Origin: an uncultured Verrucomicrobiota bacterium
Lineage (GTDB): Bacteria > Verrucomicrobiota > Verrucomicrobiia > Limisphaerales > UBA9464
Length of the DNA: 56,101 nt
NCBI GenBank assembly: GCA_903880005.1
Contig: CAIRNV010000030.1
Location: forward strand, 1-56,101
Reading direction: 5' to 3'
In this document: one piece after another, positions 1 to 8,167 of the stretch
How the letters are laid out: each line of letters begins with the position of its first letter
Numbering within the stretch: the stretch's first letter is position 1
The notes under the pieces: model-generated
Told to the model about the DNA's origin: nothing
Databases searched by the model: none
What the model saw: the letters and a program-made list of their open reading frames with translations, nothing else
Program-made: the position numbers and the translations under genes

Positions 1-1368
1 CACGGCCGGGACCATGCGTGCCGCGCGGAACTGGTTGGGCCAATTCCAATCCTCCTGCTGCACCAATCCCTCCGCCCGGCCGTCGCGGACCCATGGCTCA
101 AAGCTCGCCGAGGCCTCGGCGTGCAGGATCAGCATCAAGGGATCCCGCGGGTGCGACGGCAGTTGAACGTCGTGGAGTTCCACGCCCAGCTCCCGCAGCG
201 CCGCGAGGGCGGATTCGTGACGGGATTCACCGCCTTTCTCACGCGCAAGGTCCGCCCGCAGCACGCCCACCTTGAAGCCGCGGATGCTGGCGACCTCATC
301 CCATCGAAACCCTGCGTTGACCGCCGCAGGATCCTCGCCATCGGGGCCCTGGATGACCGACAGCACGAGCGCGGAATCCTCCGCCGTCCTGGCCAGCACG
401 CCGAGCTTGTCGAGCGACGGACACAAGGCCATGGCGCCCGTGCGCGGCACCCGTCCGAACGTCGGTCGCAACCCGGTGATGCCGCAGACCGTCGCGGGCG
501 AGACAATGGACCCGAGCGTCTCGGATCCGATGGCAAACGGGACCAACCCGGCCGCGACGGCGGCGGCGGACCCTGCGGAGGAACCGCTGGAGCCGGTGTC
601 GGGAGCCCATGGGTTCCGGGTTTTCCCCCCATGCCAAACGTCCCCCATCGCCAGCTCCCCAAGGCTCAGCTTGGCCACCAGGATCGCCCCGGCGTCCTCC
701 AGTCGTTGGATCACCGTCGCGGACGACGTCGCGATGGCGTTGGAGCGAACGGCCACGCCCCATGAGGTGGGCAGGGCGGCCACGTCGAGGAGGTCCTTCG
801 CCCCGAAGGGAACCCCATGGAGGGGACCTTTCCATCGGCCGGCACGAAGCTCGGCGTCGGCCCGGCGGGCCGCCTCGATGGCTCGTTCATCACACCATGT
901 GACGACGGCATGGAGGGTGCGGTCGATCTCGTGCAGGCGTTGGAGGCTGAGGCGCACCAGTTCCTCGGACGTGACCTGGCGCGAGCGCAGCAAGGCCGCG
1001 AGATCCGCGACGCCCATCCACGCGAGATCCTCGTCTCGCACCGGACGGCGCACGCCTCGCGAAGGGCTCCAACGCAGGCCATCCGGCATGGGCGGCACAT
1101 GGGCGAAGGGCCGGAACACCAGGGATTGAGGAACGTCGGGCGACGTGGGCTTCGATCGTATGGCGTCGAGGGCATTGCGGGATTCGCGGGCCGCAGGGTC
1201 CAGTTGACGGGCTTGGTCGGGCGTGAATCCCAGGCCGAGCCATCGCAGCGCGGGCGCCGACTCGGGCATGCCGGTCTCGGCGGCGTGGGCGGCGAGTCGC
1301 AAGGCCAAGGCGGACACGACGACGGTGGCCCATGCGGACACACGAGGGATCGACGACCCAAAGTACAT
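1..1368 (-). CDS. Amidase-signature family hydrolase, exported, 3' end cut by the window
   Basis: Seen: the frame is open from ATG at 1368 to the window edge (456 residues, no stop). The N-terminus has a hydrophobic stretch ending Ala-His-Ala-Ala, so export is likely. The family core follows: GPLHGVPFGAKDLLD (Lys about 191), then a Gly/Ser-rich stretch around GSSGSSAGSAAA with the later GSETLGSIVSP serine. These correspond to the Ser-cisSer-Lys triad of amidase-signature enzymes. Known: such enzymes hydrolyse amides or transfer amide nitrogen. Inferred: a periplasmic amidase of unknown substrate; about 100 residues precede the usual domain start. No Shine-Dalgarno is visible before 1368. The upstream gap carries a dispersed repeat. 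A second, non-exported amidase-signature gene lies at 15227. GatA is unlikely because of the signal peptide and absence of gatB/gatC. Confidence 0.85.
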   Translation of the reverse strand, partial: MYFGSSIPRVSAWATVVVSALALRLAAHAAETGMPESAPALRWLGLGFTPDQARQLDPAARESRNALDAIRSKPTSPDVPQSLVFRPFAHVPPMPDGLRWSPSRGVRRPVRDEDLAWMGVADLAALLRSRQVTSEELVRLSLQRLHEIDRTLHAVVTWCDERAIEAARRADAELRAGRWKGPLHGVPFGAKDLLDVAALPTSWGVAVRSNAIATSSATVIQRLEDAGAILVAKLSLGELAMGDVWHGGKTRNPWAPDTGSSGSSAGSAAAVAAGLVPFAIGSETLGSIVSPATVCGITGLRPTFGRVPRTGAMALCPSLDKLGVLARTAEDSALVLSVIQGPDGEDPAAVNAGFRWDEVASIRGFKVGVLRADLAREKGGESRHESALAALRELGVELHDVQLPSHPRDPLMLILHAEASASFEPWVRDGRAEGLVQQEDWNWPNQFRAARMVPAV

Positions 1369-1466
1369 GCGGGGGTTGAACCAAACCCGCGGCACCAGGA
1401 CAAGCCCGCGAGGTTGGCCGGGACGATTCCGACGGGTCCGTTGCTCGCGTTGAATGGTTCCGGCTT

Positions 1467-1633
1467 AGCCGGAACGATGCAGTTGGGAGGGCAGTGATTG
1501 CGAAGCAGATGCTTGTGCAAGCCGAGGAGTGAGGTAGGCGCGCGCCAGTGCCAGGCACGTAACGAGCGAACGACTGAGGATTTGCGGGAGCAGATCGAGC
1601 AAGCACGACCGATCCAATTGAATCGTCCCGGCT
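1467..1633 (+). repeat. 167-bp long-form inverted-terminal-repeat element, copy 1
   Basis: The left arm AGCCGGAACGATGCAGTTGG (1467-1486) and the reverse complement of 1614-1633 match at 17 of 20 positions. Inside are AGCAGAT direct repeats at 1504-1510 and 1589-1595, exactly 85 bp apart, and a small palindrome GCTTGTGCAAGC next to the first. The same element, same length, lies at 55539-55705; 82-bp versions lacking the 85-bp segment lie at 25712, 34147 and 38167. Just before it, 1457-1475 forms a perfect 8-bp hairpin (GTTCCGGC/GCCGGAAC, loop TTA). The copy sits between the 3' end of pbpC and the start of the amidase, both on the minus strand. It has no coding capacity. Confidence 0.88.
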
Positions 1634-1660
1634 CAGGGAAGCCTCCGCCCCGGGGCGGCG

Positions 1661-3895
1661 TCATCGTCGCCGCACCCAGATCCACGCCTCGGCCTCGCCG
1701 CCGGGACCGGACAACACGATCCGATGCCTGCCCGGGATCAGGTGGGCCTCGGTCTCTCCCGCGACGGCCTGCAGCGGCAGCGTCGGGCTGCTCCAATTCG
1801 CCCCGGCGAAGCCCTTGAGCACGATGCGTTCGGTGCCGGGCGAGGCGTCGCCATCCAGGATGTAGGTGGCGCCGGCGACGGGCGACGTGATGACCGGAGG
1901 GGTCGCTTTGGGAACGCTGGGGGATGGGCGGGGAAGGGGGGCGTCGGGGCTGGAGAGCCATTCGCCATAGACGGGCCCGAGCCGGACGCGCCCGGCGTCG
2001 TCGCGGTCCTGCGCTGTTTCCTCGCTGGGAAAGGTGCCTGCCAAGAAGACCTCGTCCCGTCCCACGCCCGGGGAGCCGGGTCTCCGGCCCGTCCAAGGTT
2101 CCACGCGAGCCCTCTGGAGGCCGTGGGGTTCCGCGAACAACCCGGCGGGCCCGAATCGCCGGTCCAGTTCGCCAAGGATGTCGGCCAGGATGGGCGCGGC
2201 GCCGGTGACGCCGGACACGTCCTTCATGGGCGAGCCGTCGAAATTGCCGGCCCATACCCCCACCGTGAAGCGCGGGTTGAAGCCGAAGGCCCAATTGTCC
2301 CGGAACCCCGTGCTGGTGCCGGTCTTGCAGGCGGTGCGGCTGGGCAGCGCCAGGGGCGAGTGCAGCCCGAATTGCCCGGCGCGCGCGAGCGGGTCCGAGA
2401 GAATGTCGGCGACCAACCAGCAGGCGTCCGACCGGGCCACGACCTTGCCCTGCGATGCCGGTCCCGGCGTGGCGCGCCATGGCAACCAGCGGCCCATGCG
2501 GGCGATGGTGGCGTAGGCATTGGCCAGGTCGGCGAGCCGAACCTCGACGTCGCCCAGCACCAATCCCAGCCCATGGCGGCCGGCCTCGCCCGACACGGTT
2601 TCCAGGCCGAGGTCCATCAACGTTCCACGCAGGCGCGCGGGTCCGCCGATGCGTTGCAGCACGTGGACGGCGGGGATGTTGAGCGACCCGGCCAGCGCCT
2701 CGCGCAGGCTCACGGGGCCGCGGAAGCGCCCGTCGTAGTTGCGGGGCTCGAAGACGCCGGTGTCGGTCGCCACGCGCATCGGGACGTCCGGCACCACGTC
2801 GGCGGCGGTCGCCCCGTCCTCGAAGGCCCGGAGGTAGGCGAACGGCTTCAAGGCGGACCCGGGCGAACGCCGCGCCAGGACGCCGTCCACCTGGCCATTG
2901 CCCGCGCGCGACCAATCCGGCGAGCCCACCCACGCCCAGACGTCGCCGGAGTCGTTCGCGAGGACGATGACGGCGGCGTCCTCGACGTGGCGTCCGTGCA
3001 GGGCGGCGAGGCGGGATCGGACAATGTCCTCGCAGGCCTCCTGCAACCCGAGGTCCAGCGTCGTTTGGATCCGCTCGCCTGACGGAGGGCCCGCTTGGGC
3101 GCGGGCGACCTCGACGAAGTGAGGGGCGGCCCATCGCTTTCTTGCGGGGGCGAGCCGCAACGGCTCATGCATCGCCCTGCTGGCGTCCTCGGCATCGAGC
3201 CAACCCAGGGCCACGCATCGTCCGAGGATCCATGCCTGGCGGGCCCTCGCGCGATCGGGGTGCAGGCGCGGGTTCAATCGCGACGGGGCCTGCGGTAGCC
3301 CGGCGATCAAGGCTGCCTCCGCCCACGAGAGATCCCGTGGTGCCTTGCCGAAGTAATGCCGAGCCGCCGCCGCCAAGCCCTCGGCTTGGTTGCCGTAGTC
3401 GATGCAGGAGAGGTACGACCTCAGGATGCGTTGCTTGTCCCACTCCCTTTCGAGCCGCAGCGCGAGCGCGGCCTCGACGACCTTGGTGCGAAGGGTGCGC
3501 GGGCGCGGGTGGGCGAGCTTCACGCGTTGCTGGGTGATGGTGGAGGCACCGCTCACAACGCGGCCGTGTCGCGCCCATTGCCACGCCGCCCGCAACGTCG
3601 CGAGCGGATCCACCCCGGGGTGCCGGAAGAAGCGGGCATCCTCGGCCGCCAACGTGCATCGCACGACGCAATCGGGCACGTCTTCCTCCGACAGCGGCAG
3701 CCGCCATGGGCCGTCTGGGGCGGGCGTGGTTCGCAGCGTTTGCCCGTGGCGATCCGTCCAGTCGATGGAGGGGCGTGCCCGGGCCTCGTCCAGGATGCCA
3801 TCTGGCAGCGGAAGCCAACCCACGGCCAGCCATCCCATGAGCGCCCACAGCGGCAAGGCCAGCCAGGCGCGTCGTCTTCGGAGCCAAGCCTTCAT
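1661..3895 (-). CDS. pbpC: Penicillin-binding protein 1C (bifunctional glycosyltransferase/transpeptidase)
   Basis: Role: polymerises and cross-links peptidoglycan from the outer face of the inner membrane. Seen (residues counted from the alternative GTG at 3922): Arg-rich N-terminus and one signal anchor (17-37); GT51 glycosyltransferase region with catalytic-type Glu94 in AAEDARFFRHPGVDP and the TITQQ segment; transpeptidase motifs SALK (Ser356-Lys359), SLN (413-415) and KTGTSTG near 519; then a C-terminal beta domain like the BiPBP_C domain typical of PBP1C. About 744 residues, normal for the family. Start: ATG at 3895 places the basic residues directly before the anchor; GTG at 3922, 4 bp after the previous stop, is equally possible and neither has a clear ribosome site. 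It is last in an apparent operon with an ECF sigma factor, so it may be under envelope-stress control (inference). Confidence 0.92.
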   Translation of the reverse strand: MKAWLRRRRAWLALPLWALMGWLAVGWLPLPDGILDEARARPSIDWTDRHGQTLRTTPAPDGPWRLPLSEEDVPDCVVRCTLAAEDARFFRHPGVDPLATLRAAWQWARHGRVVSGASTITQQRVKLAHPRPRTLRTKVVEAALALRLEREWDKQRILRSYLSCIDYGNQAEGLAAAARHYFGKAPRDLSWAEAALIAGLPQAPSRLNPRLHPDRARARQAWILGRCVALGWLDAEDASRAMHEPLRLAPARKRWAAPHFVEVARAQAGPPSGERIQTTLDLGLQEACEDIVRSRLAALHGRHVEDAAVIVLANDSGDVWAWVGSPDWSRAGNGQVDGVLARRSPGSALKPFAYLRAFEDGATAADVVPDVPMRVATDTGVFEPRNYDGRFRGPVSLREALAGSLNIPAVHVLQRIGGPARLRGTLMDLGLETVSGEAGRHGLGLVLGDVEVRLADLANAYATIARMGRWLPWRATPGPASQGKVVARSDACWLVADILSDPLARAGQFGLHSPLALPSRTACKTGTSTGFRDNWAFGFNPRFTVGVWAGNFDGSPMKDVSGVTGAAPILADILGELDRRFGPAGLFAEPHGLQRARVEPWTGRRPGSPGVGRDEVFLAGTFPSEETAQDRDDAGRVRLGPVYGEWLSSPDAPLPRPSPSVPKATPPVITSPVAGATYILDGDASPGTERIVLKGFAGANWSSPTLPLQAVAGETEAHLIPGRHRIVLSGPGGEAEAWIWVRRR

Positions 3896-3926
3896 GGCCG
3901 GGGCGCTTCGGGAGCGAGGCACGACG

Positions 3927-4937
3927 CTACCGATTGGTGCTGACGAGGGCGGGGGCCTTTTGGACCGGAAGGGGGGGAGGTTGCAGGTTGAAGACCAACC
4001 GCCGCCACTGGTCGCGTTCGTCGGCGCTCATGGCTTGCCAGAGGGCGGCATGGCGCAGGAAGGCGTCGCGCTCGGGTGGGGCGAGCCGGGCCAGCCGATC
4101 GAGTCCGGCGATGCATCGCTCCCGCTCGGCGGGCGGCAGGTTGCTGAACCGCTCGAGGGAACGTTCCATGGCCTTGCGCTCCGTTGCGCCGAGGCCTTGC
4201 AGCGCGCGCAAGCGACCTTCGGTTTGGAGCGCGAAGAGCGCCTGGAACGCCGCCGACCGCTGCCGCCGCTCCACCTCGGGCAAGGCGCGCCACCGGGCGA
4301 ACTGGGCCTCGACGTCCGCCTGCGCCCGCGGGCCGGCCTTCGCAAGGACCTCGGCCAACCGGCCGGTGTCGGCGGTGGGACGTTGGACGAAGTGATGGAA
4401 CTGCCGCTCGCTCTCAAGCACTTGCCGGCGGGTGGGCTCGTCCAGTGCATCCCATGCCTTGAGCCGCTCCGCCAGCAAGGCCCGCTCCGGGGCCGGTGCC
4501 TGGGCCAGGCGTGCCGGGCGTTGGTCGGGGGGCACCGAAAGGAGCCCGGACAGGTAAAACCGGAACTGGGCGAGCCGGAGGTTCCACTCGGCGTCGGCAC
4601 GGGCCTCGGGCGGGAGCGCCTCGAATTCCGCGAGGCGTCGCTCGATGACCTCCCGGGCCGCCGGGGATTTCCCTTCGAGAAGCTGCGTCCGGCGGGCGGG
4701 CGACGCCGCCAGGAGCTCGGAGAAGAATTCGATGGGCGGACGCGTCGGGGGCGGGAGCGGTGGCAGGGCCGGGATCGGTCCCTGTATCGGGCCGGACGGG
4801 GTGGGCTTGCGGGTTCCTCCGTGGGCCTTCGCGTTGGGATCTGGGACTTGGGCCAGCACCGTGACGGCGAGCCCCACGAACCATCCGGCGGCGATCGTCG
4901 CCGCGGCTCGGGACGGAGGTGTGCAGGACGGCATCAT
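3927..4937 (-). CDS. DUF3106-like exported protein
   Basis: No known activity. Seen: 336 residues; an N-terminal hydrophobic segment (about 12-29) ending in Ala; a Pro-rich linker (about 45-68); then a highly charged helical body with recurring Leu-Pro-Pro/Glu-x-x-Arg units and regularly spaced Trp/Phe, as in DUF3106 proteins. Its start codon overlaps the stop of the anti-sigma-like gene by 4 bp (ATGA), so translation is probably coupled. pbpC follows within 4-31 bp. Inferred: a periplasmic helical partner of the sigma/anti-sigma pair, possibly in envelope sensing. The DUF3106 assignment rests on the repeat pattern only. Confidence 0.72.
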   Translation of the reverse strand: MMPSCTPPSRAAATIAAGWFVGLAVTVLAQVPDPNAKAHGGTRKPTPSGPIQGPIPALPPLPPPTRPPIEFFSELLAASPARRTQLLEGKSPAAREVIERRLAEFEALPPEARADAEWNLRLAQFRFYLSGLLSVPPDQRPARLAQAPAPERALLAERLKAWDALDEPTRRQVLESERQFHHFVQRPTADTGRLAEVLAKAGPRAQADVEAQFARWRALPEVERRQRSAAFQALFALQTEGRLRALQGLGATERKAMERSLERFSNLPPAERERCIAGLDRLARLAPPERDAFLRHAALWQAMSADERDQWRRLVFNLQPPPLPVQKAPALVSTNR

Positions 4938-5449
4938 TGGGCCAGGGCTAGGATCAGCGCGTCATCCTCCGGACGAGGCTCGGCTCCCAGGCGCCGGACG
5001 GCGTCGAAGTCGGCCATCGTCGCGGCATCGACGCCCGGCAGGGAGGCCGCGTGGGCGATCGTGGCGCTCTCGGGGCCGAGACGAAGCTCAGGCGAGCCCG
5101 TGCGCAGCAGGGCCAGGGCGGCGAGCGACGCGCAGGCCGCGACGGCCCCGCCGGCCAGCACGCGTCGCCAGCCCATGCGGATCCATGCGGGAAGGCCGGG
5201 AAGGGCGGGTCGTGCGGCGGCCGATCCCTCCCGCGAGACCTCCGCGACCACGAGGGACGCGAAGTTGCTGGAGGCGGCGGGCGCGGGCCGATGCGCATCC
5301 AGGAGCCGGTTCAGGGCCAACTCGTCGGCCAATCGCCGCCGCTCGGCGGGGTTGAGGACGCCGTGTGATTGAAGCCGGCGGACCACGGAGGGGTCCGGGC
5401 GCGGACCGGAGACGTGGTCCAGCCAGTCCTCGTGCGATTCAGGATTCAT
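4934..5449 (-). CDS. Putative anti-sigma factor, single-pass membrane protein
   Basis: Seen: 171 residues from ATG at 5449 (MNPESHEDWLDHVSG). A short acidic/Arg-rich cytoplasmic part of about 85 residues includes a RRRLADELALNRLLDAHRP helix; one transmembrane segment follows near 100-120 (WRRVLAGGAVAACASLAALA); then about 45 periplasmic residues. No zinc-binding HxxxCxxC motif is present, so it is not a classic ZAS-type anti-sigma. Inferred role: membrane-tethered inhibitor of the ECF sigma encoded immediately upstream, judged from gene order, size and topology. An in-frame start at 5503 would add 18 residues; the 5449 start gives a more typical N-terminus. Its stop overlaps the DUF3106-like start by 4 bp. 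Confidence 0.66.
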   Translation of the reverse strand: MNPESHEDWLDHVSGPRPDPSVVRRLQSHGVLNPAERRRLADELALNRLLDAHRPAPAASSNFASLVVAEVSREGSAAARPALPGLPAWIRMGWRRVLAGGAVAACASLAALALLRTGSPELRLGPESATIAHAASLPGVDAATMADFDAVRRLGAEPRPEDDALILALAQ

Positions 5450-5537
5450 GATGCAACGCGCCTTCGGCGACGCTCCATCCCTTCGATGCGACCCGTCGCC
5501 CATGTTTCATCACCCGCCCGCTGGAAAAGTTGCGGGC

Positions 5538-6164
5538 TCATGCAGCCGGGTCCCAATCCCCCGAGGCCAGGTAGGGCTTGAGCCGGCCCTTGAGGGTCTC
5601 TCGCGCCCGGTGGATCAAGGACTTCGTGGCCGGCACGGTGGTCCCGAGGACGTCGGCGATCTCCTCGTAGCTGAGTTCCCCTTCGCGGCAGAGCGCCAGG
5701 GCCGTGCGTTGCTTTTCCGGCAGGGCGGCGAGGGCCTCGTCGATCTTCGCCGTCAATTCCGCCCGTTGTGCCAGCTCGTCGGCGGCGGGCTGGCCAGGGT
5801 CTGGTATGGGGCGTCCCTCGTCGCCCTCGGCGTCGTCCGTGGCGGGACGGCCGCCCTCCAGGCTGTCGGCCGGGTGGCGTACCCGGCGCCGGACCTCGTT
5901 GAGGGTGAGGTTGCGGGCGATGGTGAACAGGAACGTGCTGAAGCGCGCCCGCCTCGTGTACCGCCCGGCTGTCTTCCAAAGCTGCACGAACACCGCCTGC
6001 GCCAGGTCCTCGGCCTCGTCCGGGTCCGGGAGGAGCCGGAACACGAAGCGCACCACGGGCGTCTTCCAACGCTCCACCAAGCCCTCGAATGCGGCGATGT
6101 CGCCCTCGCAAACCCGTTGCATGAGGGCGGCATCGTGATCCTCCTCTGGGATTTCTGGCCGCAT
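5538..6164 (-). CDS. ECF-type RNA polymerase sigma factor
   Basis: Role: directs RNA polymerase to a stress or envelope regulon. Seen: 208 residues; sigma region 2 at about 15-85, including DEAEDLAQAVFVQLWKTAGRY and FSTFLFTIARNLTLNEVRR; a variable acidic linker at 95-130; region 4 at about 135-195 with ALPEKQRTALALCREGELSYEEIADVLG followed by the helix-turn-helix segment TVPATKSLIHRARETLKGRL. There is no region 1 or 3, as expected for ECF sigmas. It heads an operon with an anti-sigma-like gene, a DUF3106-like gene and pbpC. The 187 bp upstream hold no recognisable gene; an autoregulated promoter there is likely but no convincing -35/-10 pair could be picked by eye. Confidence 0.93.
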   Translation of the reverse strand: MRPEIPEEDHDAALMQRVCEGDIAAFEGLVERWKTPVVRFVFRLLPDPDEAEDLAQAVFVQLWKTAGRYTRRARFSTFLFTIARNLTLNEVRRRVRHPADSLEGGRPATDDAEGDEGRPIPDPGQPAADELAQRAELTAKIDEALAALPEKQRTALALCREGELSYEEIADVLGTTVPATKSLIHRARETLKGRLKPYLASGDWDPAA

Positions 6165-6351
6165 GTCGCGTGGTCACGCTAGCGAGGGCCGCGCCGCGAA
6201 TGAAGCCTGTCGATGCGTCCCGGCCGCCTTCTCGTGTTGTCCCTCTTCAACTCCAGCCACCGCCATTCGATGCCCCCGACACTTTCCGTGGCCTGCGGTC
6301 AACGCCCGGAGCACGGCGCATCCCCCACGATCCTCCACGGTCCCGGACCGT

Positions 6352-7146
6352 TTACCCTCCGCGAGGTGGCTCCCCAGGCGGCGCAGGGAACAGCCCCGGG
6401 TGCGGCCACGACGACACGTCGGGTGGGGCCTTGCGTTGCCCGGCCCATGCGGTCAGCTCCGGCCATGCCGCTGGATCGACCAGCGGCGCATTCATCCGAT
6501 GGACGGCGGTGCCCACCATCCCGTCCATCGCGGCCTCGTCGGGGAACCGCCGGTAATAGTCGGTCTCCAGCCCGAGGCGTGCGGCCCATCGGGCGCCGGA
6601 GCCGGGCTCGTGCCCGACCCACGCATGCAACAGCATCGTGCGCGCGAGCTGCCGCAGGAACCATGCGTCCACGAGATCGAAGCGGCCCTCCTCGGCGTGC
6701 CGTTGCTGCATGCCCAGCGCCACCCATTTCTGGCCAAACGTAAACGTCGCCATCCCCAGCCCTTGGAGGCTTCGGAACGTGTCCGCCAAGGCCATCTCGG
6801 CCCCCGTGTGGAGGCCCCCGGCCGTGGCGAATACCGTGGCGGGCGTCCCCCATGCGGCGAGCCCGGCGGACAACTCAAAGAACCGGCGCACGTACCATGG
6901 CGACCCCTGCGCGTACGTGGGCGTCGCGACCGCCAGCACCGAGGCCCCCGCCAAGGCCGACGCGACGGCCTCGCGCGATGCCATCGCCGGGTAGGCCTCC
7001 ACCACCTCGACCGCGCAGGGCACGGCATGGGCGTCCGCCGCCTCCCGGAGGAAACCCGCCATGCCCAACGCCGCCCTCAGGGTGTCGTGCCGTCCCGTGG
7101 CCGTGCCGGGCGAGAAATGCAGGATGCGAGCCGGCGCAAGCTTCAC
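6352..7146 (-). CDS. Flavodoxin-fold NADPH-dependent FMN reductase-like protein
   Basis: Seen: 264 residues from GTG at 7146, which overlaps the stop of the upstream binding-protein gene as GTGA; a longer frame to 7254 exists but would bury 36 residues in that gene. The start LAPARILHFSPGTATGRH resembles beta-1 plus a phosphate-binding loop, VLAVATPTYAQGSPWYVRRF resembles the TPxYxGxxxxxxKxF segment, and TAGGLHTGAEM the second flavin loop. Known: such proteins reduce FMN or quinones with NAD(P)H, often to feed flavin-dependent oxygenases. The C-terminal about 90 residues are Trp-rich and unlike the minimal family. Inferred: supplies reduced flavin, or reduces an intermediate, in the catabolic operon it ends. 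No partner monooxygenase is visible here. Confidence 0.7.
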   Translation of the reverse strand: MKLAPARILHFSPGTATGRHDTLRAALGMAGFLREAADAHAVPCAVEVVEAYPAMASREAVASALAGASVLAVATPTYAQGSPWYVRRFFELSAGLAAWGTPATVFATAGGLHTGAEMALADTFRSLQGLGMATFTFGQKWVALGMQQRHAEEGRFDLVDAWFLRQLARTMLLHAWVGHEPGSGARWAARLGLETDYYRRFPDEAAMDGMVGTAVHRMNAPLVDPAAWPELTAWAGQRKAPPDVSSWPHPGLFPAPPGEPPRGG

Positions 7147-8138
7147 GGGCGACGGGTGGGCGTGGGTTGGAACCGCGGGTCCACCATTTCCTCGGCGGTG
7201 ACCGTCCGCGGCAGGACCTTGGCGTCGTTGAAGACCTTGACCATGCGGCTCCACGTCTTGGGGCTCATCTGCCCGAACGAGCCCGGGCCGCCCTCAAGCT
7301 GCGCCAGCACGAGGATCTCGCGCAGCGAACGCCTTTGGTACTCGGGGTCCGCATCGGGTTGGTGCTTGCGCAGGACGAGTTGCACGGCTGCCTCGGGGTC
7401 GCGCGCGGCCTCGGCCCATCCGCGGCGGGAGGCCTCCAGGAAGGCACGGACCACGCCCGGGGCCTGGGCGAGCGTCCGTTCGCTCGCGAAGTAAACCTGG
7501 CTGTAGGCCACGTACCCGTGTTCATGACCGCGGATCACGTCGATCGCATGCCCCGCCGTCTCCAGGGCCACCACCTCGTCGATCAGGTAGCCCATCAGGG
7601 TGTCCACCTGTCCCGAGGTCAGCGGCTCCGTCGAATGCGCCACGTCGATGGTCCGCATCGAGGAGCGCGCCACCCCGGCCGATGCCAGCACCACGTTCAG
7701 CGCGAGGTCGGCGTCCGGGTGGACCCCGAGGGTGCGTCCCGCGAGGTCGGCGGGCTTCCGGATGCCCTTGTCCTTGGGTGACATGAGGCAGAAGGGGCTC
7801 CCTTGCAGCATGGTGCCCACGGCCTTGATGCGCGCCCCTCGGGCCCGTGCCCCCAGGAGGACGCCGGACTCGGAGCACCCCAGCCAGTTCGTCCCGGCCT
7901 CGACGGCCTCGACCACCTTCATCCCGGAATCCACGGGTCGCAGTCGGACGTCGAGGCCGGCGTCGCGGTAGTAGCCCTTTTCCAGGGCCACGATGAGGCC
8001 GGCGAACTGCACGTTGGGCCTCCAGTCGAGTTGCATCGTCACGGGGATGATCTCGGCGGGCCTTGCCACGAGGCCGGCGGCGAACGCGTGCGCGGCGGCC
8101 AGCCATGTCATGATGCGAATCGGGTTCATGGGGTTCAT
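7143..8138 (-). CDS. NMT1/THI5-family periplasmic substrate-binding protein (ABC importer)
   Basis: Role: captures the substrate for the ABC importer encoded just upstream. Seen: 331 residues; repeated Met starts (8138, 8129), then a signal peptide ending near AGLVARPA; mature start VTMQLDWRPNVQFAGLIVA followed by EKGYYRDAGLDVRL, the hallmark of the NMT1/THI5 fold used by ThiY-, SsuA- and TauA-like proteins; SGVLLGARARGARIKAVG and IRKPADLAGRTLGV are further family landmarks. The gene lies 29 bp after DUF3891 and overlaps the next gene by 4 bp. Two other members of the family are encoded at 19280 and 21816, but those two resemble each other more than this one. Substrate unknown; a thiamine-pyrimidine precursor is possible. 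Confidence 0.9.
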   Translation of the reverse strand: MNPMNPIRIMTWLAAAHAFAAGLVARPAEIIPVTMQLDWRPNVQFAGLIVALEKGYYRDAGLDVRLRPVDSGMKVVEAVEAGTNWLGCSESGVLLGARARGARIKAVGTMLQGSPFCLMSPKDKGIRKPADLAGRTLGVHPDADLALNVVLASAGVARSSMRTIDVAHSTEPLTSGQVDTLMGYLIDEVVALETAGHAIDVIRGHEHGYVAYSQVYFASERTLAQAPGVVRAFLEASRRGWAEAARDPEAAVQLVLRKHQPDADPEYQRRSLREILVLAQLEGGPGSFGQMSPKTWSRMVKVFNDAKVLPRTVTAEEMVDPRFQPTPTRRP

Positions 8139-8167
8139 CGGGTTCAATGGGGGATGGGTTCCTGCAT

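Noticed and set aside
1467-1633. Insertion sequence
   Set aside because: No transposase frame and far too short; only terminal inverted repeats, so it is treated as a non-autonomous repeat.
711-3134. An 807-codon open frame on the minus strand
   Set aside because: It overlaps pbpC and the amidase in another frame; the translation is Arg/Pro/Gly-rich without domain motifs, while both true frames carry full catalytic motifs.
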